From Xylaria sp. FL1777 (lineage: Eukaryota > Ascomycota > Sordariomycetes > Xylariales > Xylariaceae): DNA of 64,000 bases. Position 1 is the stretch's first letter, and the number at the start of each line of letters is the position of its first letter. The stretch spans positions 62,001-126,000 of the forward strand of contig MU400596.1 in the NCBI GenBank assembly GCA_022578965.1, read 5' to 3'. Below, in pieces: positions 1 to 13,000 of the stretch. Under the pieces are notes generated by a model. The model made no database searches. It had not been told where the DNA came from and saw nothing but the letters and a program-made list of their open reading frames with translations. Made by a program: the position numbers and the translations under genes.

Positions 1-1097
1 TTTTTTTAAAGTGTTTTTGCTTTTTTTTTATTGTAAGTTTTTTTAAAACTTGCTTAAAAATAAAATATTTAGCAATTTGCTTCCTTTTTTTGCTTTAATT
101 TTTTTTTAAGTATAACAAAACTTTTATTTTTTAGTATATTAAGCTTTTAATTAATTAATTGCTTAATTTTTTATATATAATAATAATAGCTATTATATAT
201 AATTAAAAATTAATAAAATCTTTTATATTTTTTTTTAATAATTATTTAATTTATTTAATAGCTTAAAAAGTTTTTTAAAAAGCTTATTAATAGCTATATA
301 TTTTTTTAAAGCATATAATAAAATATAAAATTAAAAGTTTTTATATATGCTATTTATTTTGTTAATTAAGCATTTAGCAATACTAAAAATCCATTGTTTA
401 ATTAAGCTATAAGAACTTTTATATTAGTTTTTAAATAAAACGTAATTTTATAAAAATAATTATGCAATTTTTAAAAAGTTTTAATAATAGCAAACTTTTT
501 TAGCTTTATAACATTATATTTTTTTATAAAAGTTTTTTATGTTTTAAACTTATATTTAGCTAGCTTAATAAATTTATTAATTTTTTAACATAAAATAGCG
601 CTTTAGCTAGTTTTAAAAGCATTAACTTTTAATTAAATAAGCTTTTTTATATAATTAAAAGTAATAAAAATAAAAGCTATTATAATAGCCTTTTAAACTT
701 TTTTTATGGTTTTTTTTTGCGGTTTTTTAAAGCAAAACAGCTTATTTTTCTATAATAAAACTATTAATAATTTTATAATTATAGCATACTTTTAGATTTA
801 TATTTAATAATATACTATTATTTCTAAAAAAAACTATATTTTTATAATGTTTTTATAAGTTTTTTACTTAAGAACTTTTATTATTTTTGCTTTTACTAGG
901 CTTTTGCTATTAGTATTACATATATAGCTAATTATTTTAGTTATTTGTTTTGCTTATTTATTTTTAAGTATACTAGCTATAATTTTAGCTAATTTAAAAT
1001 TAAATAGTATAGCATTAAAATTTTTAAGATGTTTTAATATAAATTATTTAATATTTAAAGCAACTTTATAATTATTATATTTAATAATAAGTTTTTT

Positions 1098-1117
1098 AAT
1101 TATTATATTATTAAAAA
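1098..1117 (+). repeat. 20-bp target site duplication, left of SINE
   Basis: aattattatattattaaaaa here is repeated exactly at 1846-1865 on the other side of the insert. The paralogous uninterrupted site is at about 35163-35190 (reverse strand), which has the sequence once. Confidence 0.93.
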
Positions 1118-1845
1118 GGCCTAGTGGCGCAGTGGCATATGCCTAGCTACTTCTTTTAAAGTTGTAGGTTTAAGTTCTGCTTAGTTTGCAGTTGCTTTGC
1201 TTTAGAGCAAAAGTTGGTTTGCTTTTAGCTTAGTTTAAACTGTATGCTTGCTATACTAAAGGCATAAAAATTAAGAGTTAAATAGTTAAGCTAAAAGTTC
1301 AGGGACTTTGCTTTTTTACTAGTGCAGTAACATAAGTAATTAACTTAGTGTACTAGCTACTATAAAAACAAGCAGCTTTAACTTTTGCTGCTAACGCTAT
1401 ATAAGCACTAGTTCTTTTATATAGCAAACAGCCCGTATTTTTAGCGTAATTAGAACTTAAAGCTTACTGCTTAGCGCTAAGCAATTTACAAAAAATATAG
1501 CGCTGTGTAATGCTTAAAATCTACTTAATACCATGTTGTTTACAGCTTGCAAAACCTAAAGCTAGCAAAAAAGCGCTCTTACTACTAATCAACAAAAAAC
1601 CTTTTTGTTAGCGCGCTGATTTTTATACCTCTGCATTATAAAGCAAAAGCGCTACTAACTTAGCATATAAGATTTAAAAGCGAAGTATTATGTAAAAAAA
1701 GCAGCAAATTAATAAAATCTGTAGCAAAACTGTTGCATACTTTACATATACAAGTAGTTTTCGCTCTAAAGAAGGTTTCCACTTATACAAAGTTTTACTA
1801 AATAACTACTAGCATAGCTAATAGGCTGTTTATCTAAGTAATACA
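1118..1845 (+). mobile_element. tRNA-derived SINE (728 bp)
   Basis: The insert starts with a tRNA-like head. Box A (tggcgcagtgg, 1125-1135) matches the RNA polymerase III consensus, and a box B-like ggtttaagttc lies at 1167-1177, at normal tRNA spacing. It ends in ctaagtaatacaa and is bounded by a perfect 20-bp target duplication, as expected of LINE-mobilised retroposition. It is clearly less AT-rich than its surroundings: 21 of 60 bases are G/C at 1381-1440, against about 13% outside. No coding frame is apparent. It is long for a SINE, so the body may be composite. It sits in the RT catalytic site of the host gypsy element. The tail resembles sequences at 28455-28514 and 47766-47850. Confidence 0.85.
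1125..1177 (+). promoter_or_regulatory. Internal pol III promoter (box A and box B) of the SINE
   Basis: Box A tggcgcagtgg at 1125-1135 fits TRGCNNAGTGG. The box B candidate ggtttaagttc at 1167-1177 fits GGTTCRANTCC with C-to-T and G-to-A type changes. Start-to-start spacing is 42 bases. Confidence 0.7.
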
Positions 1846-1865
1846 AATTATTATATTATTAAAAA
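1846..1865 (+). repeat. 20-bp target site duplication, right of SINE
   Basis: Exact second copy of the sequence at 1098-1117. Read on the minus strand it carries the two codons that encoded the paired catalytic aspartates of gypsy RT, now aat aat. Confidence 0.93.
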
Positions 1866-2110
1866 AAAGTTTATATTTTATTAGTAATATATTATATAAA
1901 ACTTTTAATAATACTTTTAAAAATTAAGCTATTAAATTTATTGCTTTTTATAAAAAAATAATTATTTAAAAAAAGCTTATTAATATAAAAAAAGCAATTA
2001 TTGTTTAGCTAAAAATAAAAAGTAATATTTAATTATATTTTAAAAATAAATTAACTATAAAAATTATTTTATATATTGCAAACTTTTTAAAGAACTTATT
2101 ATAGCTTTAA

Positions 2111-5100
2111 AAAAAATTAGCATTATATTTAATAACTATGTTTATTTTTATAGCTAAATTAATTATTTAAACTTTTTTATTTTTTTTTTGTACTAAAAAC
2201 TAAACGTTATAATATAAACTATAAGCTTTTTTAAAAATATTATATTTAAGTTAAGTTTTTAAAACCTTTATAATAATGTTTTTTAAAAGCTTAAAAATTA
2301 AAATGCTGCAAATTTGCTATGCTTTATAAAAAACTGTTTTAATTTTATAAAAAGCAAAAATCTTATTATGTATTTTTTTTATTTTAAAGAAGTTTTATAA
2401 AAGTGCTATTTTTTTGCAATATTATATTTTAGTTAATAATGCTACTTTTTGCTAAGTAAAATTAATTATATAAAGCTTTTTTAAAAAAATAGCTAATTAT
2501 TTCATAATTAATTAAGTACTTTTAAAAGTAGCGCTAAAACATAAATATATGTTTTAATAAATGCTATTTTATTAAAATAGCATAAAATCTTTTAAATAAT
2601 AGCTTGCTTTTTTTAAAGCTTCCTTTTTTTAAAGCTTGCTTTTTTTATTTATAAAATTTAAATAAAACAGTACTATTAAATAGTATATTATTTTTAAAAT
2701 AAATCGTTTTATTTTTTGTTTTATATATTATATTTAAAATTATTGTTTTATTTTTTATTAATTTGTTAGTTTTTAAACCTTAAAAAGTTAATAATACTTA
2801 AGTTAAAGTTATAATTAAGTTATTTATACTTTTTATTTTATATATAAGATTTTTAGTTTTTATAACTATTAATTTTTTAGCATTTTTTTGTTTTAATGTT
2901 TTTTTTATTACAACTAAAAATATTTTAAGTAATTAATTATTACTAAAAGCAGCGTAAACTTTTTTATTGTTTTATATTTTTAAGTTTTTAAAAAGTTTAA
3001 TATTTTATATAAAAAAAGTTAAAAAAGCTACTAATATTATATTATTATATAAATTTTGATTTTTTTAAAAGTTTGCACTTATACATTTTTTTAAACTGCG
3101 TTTTTTTAATTTTTTTTTTGCTTTTTTTTATTAATTATTAAACTTTTTATTTAAAGTTTAAAATTTATATGCTTTATATAGCTTATTTACTAAGCTAATA
3201 GTTTAGCAAATATATATTAGTTTTTTAATTGCTAATAATTTTAAGCTTTTAAATTTAGCTTTTTAATATAGTTTATTATTAATATAATAATTTAGCTTAT
3301 TTTAAGTATTATTTTAGCTATTATATAAAAGCTTTAAAAATATAAACTTATTTAAAATTTTATAATAAAGTTTATTTTTAGCAACAAAAAATAAATAACT
3401 TGTTTTTTGCTAATTATATATAGCAAAAAAAGCAGCAATTTTTTATTTATTTAAATAATAATTTTTAAATATTTTATATTTTTAATAAAATTATTAGTTT
3501 AGTTAAATTTTTTTTAAGTTATATTTATATTTTTAGTAGTAAAGCTATTTTTATTAATAAATAAATTTATAATAATGCTAAACTATGCTTTAAAGTTAAT
3601 AATTTTAGTAATATTTTTTTTATAAATTTTGTTTTTTATTTTTATAGTAAGCTTTAAGCAAAGCTATATATATTTTTTTAGCTTTATAACGCTTAAAAAT
3701 ATAGCTAAAATATTTTATATTTTTAGTAATAAAGCTAATATAAAACATAAATTTAAAAAGCTTAAGTATTTTTAATTAAAGTAATTTATTAAGCTTAAGT
3801 TTTTTTTATTATAAAACTTATATTTTAATGTTTTTTTAAATAAGTTTAAGCTATTATTATTAATATAATTGTTATATTTTTTATAAATTTTTATTTTAAA
3901 AAAGTTAAAAGTTTAATTAGCGCTTTTTAAAATTATTAATGCTAATTATGTTAGCTTTTTAAGCTTATTTTTTTTTTAGCGCTATTAGCGCAAAATTAGC
4001 ACTTAATTAAAGCTTAGCTAAAAATACTACTTTTTTTAAAAGCAATATAAGTATAATAATTAATAATTTTTACTTTTTTAAGTTATTTTTAAATAATAAA
4101 TATATAATATTATATTAGTTTAAAATTTTAATAAGCATTTTATTAAACTTTAGCTTATTTTTTAATATTTAACAATTTAAAGCAATATAAGCAAAAAATA
4201 ACATTACTTAATTATTTTATTAGTTTTAATTATAAAGAACTTTTATTATTTTATAGCGTTGCTTTTTTAAAAAAGCAGCTATAAAGCTAAATTAAAGCAT
4301 ATAAATATATATAATAAAACTATTATATTTTATTTTTTTATTTATTTGCGTTATTAAATAGTTTAATAAAAAGCTACTTTTATAAATATTATTAAACAAT
4401 TTATATTTATTAAGCTAATTAGCTAATAGTAATATTAGCTAAAAATGTTTTTGTGCTTTTTTAATTATTAGCTATTAAAATTTTAAGTTATTTTTTAAAA
4501 AGTTTACGTTTTTATAAAAAAAAGCATTATTTATGTTTATTTAAGTTAAAATTTCTTATAATAAAGTTTTTAGTTAAGCTTTATATTTTGATTTATTCCT
4601 TTTTTTTTTTAAAATAAGCTATAGTATATTTAATTTAATTTGCTAATTTAAACTTTTATTAAAGTTATTTAGTAATAATAGTATTATTTTTAATATTAGC
4701 TTAAAAATTTTTACTGCTTAAAATATAATTTAGCTTTTATTTAAGCAATTATTTAAATAAAAACATTAAAGTACTTTAGAATTTTTAGTATAAAGTTTTT
4801 AAAAATAACATTTGTTTTTTTGTTTAAAAAGTTTTTAAACTTTTTAGCTTATATTTTTTTAAATTTTAAGCTTTTTTTTATAAGTTTTACTTTTTAGATT
4901 TTTTAAAGTCTTTAATAATTAAAATTTTTTAGTTTTAATAAAGTATTTTGCTTATAAAAATTATTATTTATTTATATATTTTTAGTATTAAATTAAATAA
5001 AAAATTTATTATTATTTAAATAAATTTTTTTAATTGTTTAACTTATAAAAGGCTTTTTTTTTTATTTTTTAGGTTTTTTTTTACTTTTTATTTAATAAAA

Positions 5101-6381
5101 AGCAGCTTTTTTAAATAAAAGCTTATAATAATTAGCTTAAAATATATTTATGCTAATTCTTTTGCTTAATATATAGCTTTATAAAACTTTAGTACTGTTT
5201 ATATTATAAAAAATACTTTATATAAAATTTTAATTTGTTATAATAAAGCTATTATTTAGTTTACTATTTATTAAATCGTTTTTTTTTAATATTATAAGCT
5301 TTTATTAGTTTTATTTTATAAAATATAAAAGTTTAATTATTAAACTTTTTATTTAAAAACTAGTTTAGCTGCTTATTATTTAGCTAGTAAAGTTTTTTTT
5401 TTTTTTTAATTTTTTTGTTTGCTTTTTATTTTAGCATTTAAATCTTTATTATTTAAAATAAAATCTTTTTTTTGCAGTTAATAATAAGCTTTTTATTTAA
5501 ATAGCTTATTATTGCTTAAAATAAAGTTATACATTTATTTTATTGCAATATTAAGAATTTTTTTTTTATTTTTGCTAATTTTTATAACTTTAAAAAAAAC
5601 TTTTATATATTTAAAGCTTGCAAAAAATCTTAGCTTTTTTAAACATTATTTAAAGTTTTAATATATAATGTTTTTTTTTTAATTTGTAAGCAAAATTATA
5701 TTTATAAACATCGTAATTATTTATGTTATATTTTTAATAAATAGTTTTTTTTACTAAATAAAAATTATTTAATTTTATTTGTTATAAAAAATTAAACAAT
5801 TGTTTGTTTTATTTTTGTTTTTTAAAGTTATATTTATTTTTTTATAAATATTTAAAAATTATAACATTAATATTAAACATTTGCTTTGTTAATAAGTTTA
5901 TATTAATTTTGTAATATTATAGTGCTTATAATTTTTAATTAATTAGCTAAACATATTAATTTTGCAGTTTTTTTAGTATTTTTTTTAGTTTTTTTTTTAT
6001 AATTGCTACGTTTTTTTATTTTAACTTTAGCTGCTATTTTTATTTAATAATATTATTTATATTTTAGTTATAAGCAAAATATTAAGCTAATTTTATTTGC
6101 TGCTTTTTAATAATAACTATTTTAATAGCTAGTATAATTATATTAATAGTTAGTTTAATAGTATTAATAATAATATATAAAAGCTTATTAAAATTATAAT
6201 TATATAAATAATTAACTTTTTTTATGCTTTATATGCTTTTTTTGTTTTTTTAAAGTAAAAATTTAGCTTAAACTTTTTATTAATTTAACTGTTTAATGTT
6301 TTATAAAAGTTTTTATAAAACATTTTGTTTAAGTTATTATATAACTTTTTAAAAGATTTTATTATTTTATTAATAATATTT
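2111..6381 (-). other. 5' internal region of large gypsy copy 1 (gag / protease expected)
   Basis: Collinear inverted match to about 30640-34900 of copy 2, and 2211-4430 also matches 61783-64000. By position it lies between the 5' LTR and RT, so gag, protease and the RT N-terminus are expected. I could not read a diagnostic motif such as a zinc knuckle or a protease aspartate in any frame because of the mutation load. There is no open frame of note on either strand. Confidence 0.55.
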
Positions 6382-6395
6382 TAATTTAGCTTTTT
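6382..6395 (+). repeat. 14-bp target duplication, left of LINE 1
   Basis: taatttagcttttt here recurs exactly at 16695-16708. The homologous intact site in gypsy copy 2 is near 30640, where this sequence occurs once. Confidence 0.85.
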
Positions 6396-6499
6396 GGACC
6401 TTTTTTGAATTTTTTATATTTAATTATAACTTTATAAGTTTAAGCTTAATTATTAAATAATTAAGATTACTAAAATTAGCGTAGTAATTTCTACTTATT

Positions 6500-7650
6500 A
6501 AGTAGGTTATACTTTATTTACGGAGTGCAAACATAATAAAAAACGGAAAAATAATGTTAAACAACTTATTTGTTAAAAATGTAACTAACGTGCTATTAAA
6601 ACTTACTAGCAATATAATTATAATATAGCAGCGTTTTAATAAAGAACGCAAAGCTAACAAAGTTCTTAGTATATAAAAAATAGTTAATAGAATTATAAAA
6701 CTAGTACTATAGCTACTAATAAAAGAAAAAATAGCAAAAGGAATTTCTTTTTAAAAAAACGTAAAAAAAGCACAAATAGTATATATAATAAAAAAGGCTT
6801 AAAAAAGCTAGCAAAATATAAAGCTTAATAACAAAAATAACTTTAATATATTTATAACTTGCTATAATTTAAATGCTACTATAAAAGCTAACTAAAAAAA
6901 CGTTAAAAACATTGTTTAAAAGCTTTTTTAATAAACTTTATTAAACGCAAATATGCTAGAATTCTAAGTATAAATAGTAGCTTTATAGCTAGCTTGCAAT
7001 AATAAAGCAATATTATTTAAGCAAAACAAAAAAGTACTAATTAAAGTTAAAAAACAAGCTAATAACTTTAAGAATAAAATACTAGCTAATATTATTAAAG
7101 CAATAAATATAGCGCTTATAAGTAGTAATATAATTGCTATTAAAAAGCTATATAGCAAAAACATAGTAATTATTTTTAAAAAAGCAGTGCTTTAAAAAGC
7201 TAAAAAAAGAAAATAAATTATAAAAGCTTTTGGAAAAAAGTTAAAAATATAACAAAAAAAAGCAGCGTTAATAATAAAAAGCATTTTAGCAAAATATATT
7301 AAAGCAATATATTTAAACAAAAACTTACTATAGCTATTATATAATAAACACTTTAAAGTTATAAAGTATAAAAAAATGCTATTTAAAAATATACAAGCTA
7401 AATTTATATTAATATTATTATATATAAGTAATGTTATAATAGCTAAAACAATATATAAAAATAGCTTTTTATAAAAAGCTTAGCTGTTTAACTATAAACT
7501 TTTTGCTATAAAGCTTAAAGTTATATAATGTTTTAATTGTTATAAATATAAATATATAGCTAAATATTGCTAAAAAAACTTAAAGTATAATTATTGCTTA
7601 GCTTTAAAGCACTAAAAAAATAAAAAAAGCTGGTTAATAAAAACGTAAAA
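6500..7650 (+). pseudogene. LINE 1 ORF1 (gag-like, zinc knuckle) relic
   Basis: Parallel to ORF1 of LINE 2. The CCHC-type knuckle lies at 7529-7570 and reads CFNCYKYKYIAKYC: the three cysteines keep CX2C and CX9C spacing and the histidine is now tyrosine (CAT to TAT). Such knuckles at the C-terminal end of ORF1 are typical of fungal Tad1-like elements, where ORF1 binds RNA. Stops are frequent. Ends are approximate. Confidence 0.65.
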
Positions 7651-8732
7651 AGCAAAGCAAAAATGCATAAACTACAGAAAAACATACGTAATATAAAATA
7701 AAGCTTGCTAAAAAAAGGTTAAACAAAAAAATAAAGCAAAAATAGTATATATATTATAACTTAAAAGCGTTTAAAATGCTAAAAAAACAGTAGTAATAAG
7801 TAAAAAAGTAAATAAAAGTAGTTTAAAAATGCTAATAGCATTAATATTTATAAAGCTAAATAAAAAAAAATTATTAGCAAAAAAACAGCAAATTAACAAT
7901 GTAAATAAAAATTTATTTTTATTAACTTAATAATATATAATATTGCTTTTTAAAATATTGCAAAATTTAAAAGCAACGTAATATATATGCTATAAAACAA
8001 CAGTTTTAATTATATAGTAGTTTAAAAGCTAGTAATTAATAAATATAGCAATATATATTGCTTTAGTAATAATAATTACTAAGTTATTTAATTAAAAAGC
8101 AAAGCTATGCTATATATAAATAAAAAAATTATAATAAAAACGCTAGCAAGAAATATTAATAAAAACTAAGCAAAAGTTATAATAAGCAGTAGTAATTTAG
8201 TAATAACTTTATAGTTAATATATTTGCTAAATTAAAAAAAAACAGTTTAACGTAGTTTAATTTAAAAAATACATAAAGCAAGCAAGCTAAAAAAACGCTA
8301 TATATTTATAAACAACTTTAATTTTTATTACTTATTATAAAACTTAAAAAGCAAAAAAAGCTAAAAAACAAATAAACTGCTTAAGTTTATTATATAATAA
8401 GATTTTATGCTAGCTACTTTTTAAAAAAAAATAACTAAAATAAAGCATAAATAAAAAAGCTTAATAATAAACTTAATATAAATGTTTAGTAATTTAGCTA
8501 TTACTTATTAAAAGAACTTAAAGTAGCTAAGTTTTAATTATAAAGCATTAAAGGTTATAATTAATTTAAAAGTAGCTCTATAAAAATACTTAAAAAAAGC
8601 AAAAAAATAAAACTAGCTTAAATTAAACAAAAATAAAGCAGCTATAAAAACAAAAGCTATTATTATAAAAACGTATATGCTATATATACTTAATAAGCTA
8701 AATAATATTTTTAACTTTTTAATTTAGCAATT

Positions 8733-8747
8733 AATAAAAATAGCGAA
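8733..8747 (+). repeat. ~15-bp target duplication, left of LINE 2
   Basis: aataaaaatagcgaa, matched by aataaaaatagcaaa at 13889-13903. One position differs by g/a, as expected from RIP-type mutation after insertion. Confidence 0.78.
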
Positions 8748-8869
8748 AGGTTTTTAAATTCTTTACACTTGATTATAACTTTGTGAGTTTAAGCTTAATT
8801 ATTAAATAATTAAGACTGCTAGAATTAGCGTAGCGATTTTTATTTACTAGGTAGGTTATACTTTATTTA

Positions 8870-10060
8870 TGGAGTGCAGATATAACAAAAAACGGAAAAA
8901 TGGTGTTAAATAACTTATTTGTTGAAAACGTAACTAACGTGCTACTAGGATTTACTAGCGATATAACTACAAAGTAGCAGCGTTTTAATAAAAAACGCAA
9001 AGCTAACAGATTTTCTAGTGTGTAGAAAATAGTTAATAAAATTGTAAAACTAGTACTATAGCTGCTAACGGAAGAAAAAATAGCAAAAAGAATCTTTTTT
9101 TAGAAAAACGCAAAGAAAGCACAAATAGCACACACGTTAAAAAAGGCTTAAAAAGGCTAGCAAAGCATAAAGCTTAACAACAAAAATAACTTTAATATAT
9201 TTATAACTTGCTATAACTTAAATACTGCTATAAAAGCTAACTAAAAAAGCGTTAAAAATACTGTTTGAAAGCTTTTTTAATAAACTTTATTAAACGTAAA
9301 CACGCTAAAATTTTAAGCATAAGTTGCAGCTTTATAGCTAACTTGCAATAATAAAGCAGTGCTATTTAAGCAAAACAAAAAAGTGCTAATTAAAGTTAAA
9401 AAACAAGCTAATAACTTTAAAAACAAAACACCGGCTAATATTATTAAAGCAATAAATATAGCGCTTATAAGCAGTAATATAATTGCTGCTAAAAAGCTAT
9501 ACAGCAAAAATACAATAATTACTTTTAAAAAAGTAGTACTTTAAAAAGCTAAAAAAAAAAAATAAATTATAAAGGCTTTTAAGAAAAAGTTAAAAGTATA
9601 ACAAAAAAAAGCAGCACTAATAGTAAAAAGCGTTTTAGTAAAATAAATTAAAGCAATATATTTAAACAAAGATTTATTATAGCTACTATGCAGCAAACAT
9701 CTTAAAGTTACAAAGTGCAAAAAAATGCTATTTAAAAACGCAAAAGCTAGATTTACATTAATATTATTATATATAAGCAGCATTATAGCAGCTAAAACAA
9801 TATATAAAGATAGCTTTTTATAAAAAGCTTAGCTGTTTAACTGCAAACTTTTTGCTACAAAGCTTAAAGTTATATAATGCTTTAATTGTTATAAATACGG
9901 TTATATAGCTAAATATTGCTATAAAAACTTAAAGTATAGCTATTGCTTAGCTTTAAAGCACTAAAGAAATAAAAAAAGCTACTTAGTAAAAATACAAAAA
10001 GCAAAGCAAAAATATATAAATTATAAAGAAACATACGCAGCATAAAATAAAGCTTGCTAA
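8870..10060 (+). pseudogene. LINE 2 ORF1 (gag-like RNA-binding protein) relic
   Basis: The best-preserved stretch is open from 9359 to 9544 and ends in SKNTIITFKKVV. It resembles the conserved LPSGD(I/L)xLTF block of fungal LINE ORF1 proteins. In the same frame, a zinc knuckle CFNCYKYGYIAKYC lies at 9878-9919 with its histidine changed to tyrosine, and a second Cys-rich stretch follows. The LINE 3 copy at 46824-46865 keeps histidine here, confirming CX2CX4HX4C. ORF1 proteins of this type coat the element RNA. Start not determinable. Confidence 0.75.
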
Positions 10061-10069
10061 AAAGAAGTT

Positions 10070-13000
10070 AAATAAAGAAATAAAGCAAAAGCAATATATA
10101 TATTACAACTTAAAAGCTTTTAAAGTGCTAAAAAAGCAGTAATAATAAGCAAAAAAATAAATAAAAGTAGTTTAAAAATGTTAATAGTATTAGCATTTAT
10201 AAAGCTAAATAAAGAAAAATTACTAGTGAAAAAACAGCAAACTAGCAATACAAGCAAAAATTCATTTTTATTAACTTAATAATATATAACATTGCTTTTT
10301 AAAACATTATAAGATTTAAAAGCAATATAGCGTGCATACTACAAAATAACAGCTTTAACTATATAGCAATTTAAAAGCTAATAATTAATAAACATAGCAA
10401 TATATATTGCTTTAGTAGTAATAGCTACTAGGTTATTTAGTTAAAAAGCAAAGCTACACTATATATAAACAAAAAGATTGCAATAAAAACGCTAGCAAAA
10501 AACGCTAGTAAGAATTAAGCAAAGGTTATAATAAGCAATAATAATTTAGTAGTATTTTTGTAGTTAATATACTTGCTAAATCAAAAAAAAACAGTTTAGC
10601 ATAGTTTAATTTAAAAAATATATAAAGCAAGCAAGCTAAAAGAACACTATATATTTATAAGCAACTTTAATTTTTACTACTTACTATAAAACTTAAAAAG
10701 CAAAAAAAGCTAAAAAACAAATAAACTACTTAAGTTTACTATATAATAAGATTTTATGCTAGCTATTCCTTAAAAGGAAATAATTAAAATAAAGCACAAA
10801 TAAAAAAACTTAACAATAAACTTAATATAAGTGTTTAATAACTTAGCTACTATTTATTAAAGGGACTTAAAGTGGCTAAGTTTTAATTATAAAGCACTAA
10901 AAGTTATAATTAATTTAGAAGCAGCTTTGCAAGAATACTTAAAAAAAGCAAAAAAATAGAACTAGCTTAAATTAAACAAAAATAAAGCAGCTATAAAAGC
11001 AAAAGCTATTATTATAAAAATATATATGCTACGTATACTTAGCAAGCTAAATAATACTTTTAACTTTTTAATTTAGCAATTAGTAAAAATAGCAAATAAA
11101 ATAACGCTTAAAAAAACTATAAAAAAGGGACACTAGGTATTACTTTAGTAGTTCTTAAAAGTAGTTAAAACAAAAAAAAAAGCAAAACAAGCATACTGCA
11201 AGTTTTAAAGCAAAAAAACTAAAGCAGTATAATAAGCCTTTAAGAAAAAAAAAAAAGCTTTTAGCAACAAAGTAAAAAAAGCGCAAAAACGTAGCTAAAA
11301 ATAAACATTTATAAAAGCATTTAAAGATTTTAAGTTATTGTAAAGCTTAGTTAAATAAGCAAAGTTTGCTTATAAGCTAGCTTTAAAAGTTACTGCAATT
11401 TTACTGCTAAAACAAACAAAAAATAAGCTATTTTTTGCTAATACTTTTAAAGAAAAAACGGCCTTACTAGCAGAACGCTTTTTTTTCGTACTATTAATAA
11501 ACCTATTTAATATACTTAAAAAAAACCTAACTTATAATAGTTACTAAAGGTTTATAGTTAATATTAATATAAAAGAAAAAGATATAATATTGCTAATATA
11601 AAAGTTAGCGCTATAAAAAGCGCTAAAAAATAACTTGCTACTTAATAGCTTTTTTAAAGCTTGTAGATTTGCTTTAGTAAAAAAAATAGCAATACTATGC
11701 ATTACTAGCTTTTTATTAAAGTACTACTTAATATAATTTAAGCAAGCAAAAGTAATAGTTATTTTTAAACTTAGGAAGTTAAAAAAGACTAAAAAAACAG
11801 CTAAAAAGTAATACTTTATTGCGTTTATTTGCATAGTAAAAAAAGTGCTAAAAAAAAAGCTATATTATTACATAATAAAAATAGCTAAACAAAAAAGTTT
11901 TTTGCTAAATAACTAAATAAGTAATAAATAAAACAAATTAATAAATATAGTTATTAAACTAGTATTAAAGATAGCAAAAAAAGTAATTAGCAAAAAAAGT
12001 ATAGCATTTTTGCTATAGCTAAACATTATAAAAGCTTTTAATACTATTAATAAAAAAAGAATAATATATATTTTATAACAAAAGGGCTTTTTTTTTTAAA
12101 TAGTTATATAAGTAAACTTTTTTATATTAAACTATATAATATGTTTTTGTTTTAATGGAGCAGTATTTTAGCTAATAATGCTAAAGGCTAAGGTTTTTTA
12201 AGGGTTTTTACTTTTATTTTTTTTTTTCTTTTTGTATATTTTAATACTTTATAATAATTTTGCTGTACATTAAAAGCTAGTAATAGTTAGCTTTGCTAAT
12301 AATACTAACTTTATTATAGCGGACCTAAATATAAAGCAAAACTGTAAAGCTTTAAAAGTAGCGTAAAAAACGTATAAAAGTTAAGCAAAATAATATAAAA
12401 TAAAGTTTATACTGCAAAAAAGCAAACTAATGCATTTTTTTAGCAATAAAATAGCGCTTATGCAAGTAGTACATTTTTTTAATGCAATAGTATATTTAAA
12501 AAATAGCGCAAAGTTTTTAAAAGTATAGTTTAATAAAAACATAAAATAAAAAAAATACTTAGTAAAGCTTAAAAAAAAACTAAGCATTTAGTTGTACGTA
12601 GTAATTAAGCTGCAAAACTTTATATAAAGCAACAATATAGCAAAAGTAAAGTAAGTATATATTATAATAATGTAAAGCACTTTAGCTTATAACGTAATAA
12701 TTTAGCATAAAAACTTTAAAGAAAACAAAGCAAAAAGCATTGTTAATTTATTAGTAGTAACTTAGAATAAATGCTTTAAACGCGTAGCTAAAGCTTTTAA
12801 AGCAACTAAAATAAAGCATTTAAAAACTAAAATAAGAATTCTTTTAATTAACTTGTATTTTAGCAGCAAAACAGCAGCTTATAAGCATTGCATAAAAAGC
12901 TTAGCAGCTAAAAAGTTAATTTAAAAAGTAATAAAGAAAATTAAAACTTTTATTTAAGATATAAAAGCTTAAAAAGCTAAAAACTAAACAAAAAGCAAGC

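Larger units (their letters stand above)
1..2110 (-). pseudogene. pol: gypsy pol relic: RT, RNase H and start of integrase (copy 1)
   Basis: Minus-strand counterpart of the pol relic at 34926-37445. Reverse transcriptase spans roughly 700-2110 and is split by the SINE at 1118-1845. RNase H spans roughly 230-700 and reads FCFKKPQKKTIKK, then LKVNAFKTS, which fits the LKVDAS-type first aspartate of gypsy RNase H with D changed to N. Upstream of about 230 the zinc-binding start of integrase is expected. This copy keeps the RT-RNase H frame across a place (minus strand, about 670) where copy 2 has one extra base, so comparing the two restores the frame. Many stops are TAA/TAG at positions expected to be glutamine. 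Family assignment is firm; domain edges are approximate. Confidence 0.8.

Noticed and set aside
1118..1190. A functional tRNA gene
   Set aside because: Box A and B are present, but no acceptor-stem pairing was found at tRNA length and the unit is part of a 728-bp insert with target duplications, so it is a SINE head.
6964..7164. Minus-strand open frame of 66 codons, repeated at 9313-9507 and 46259-46453
   Set aside because: Antisense of LINE ORF1. The plus strand carries the protein-like frame and the zinc knuckle; the minus product is only hydrophobic I/L/A residues.
12381..12587. Minus-strand open frames here and at 15186-15392
   Set aside because: Shadows of the LINE RT frame, which reads correctly on the plus strand (KSKLMHF...KFLKVQFNKNIK).
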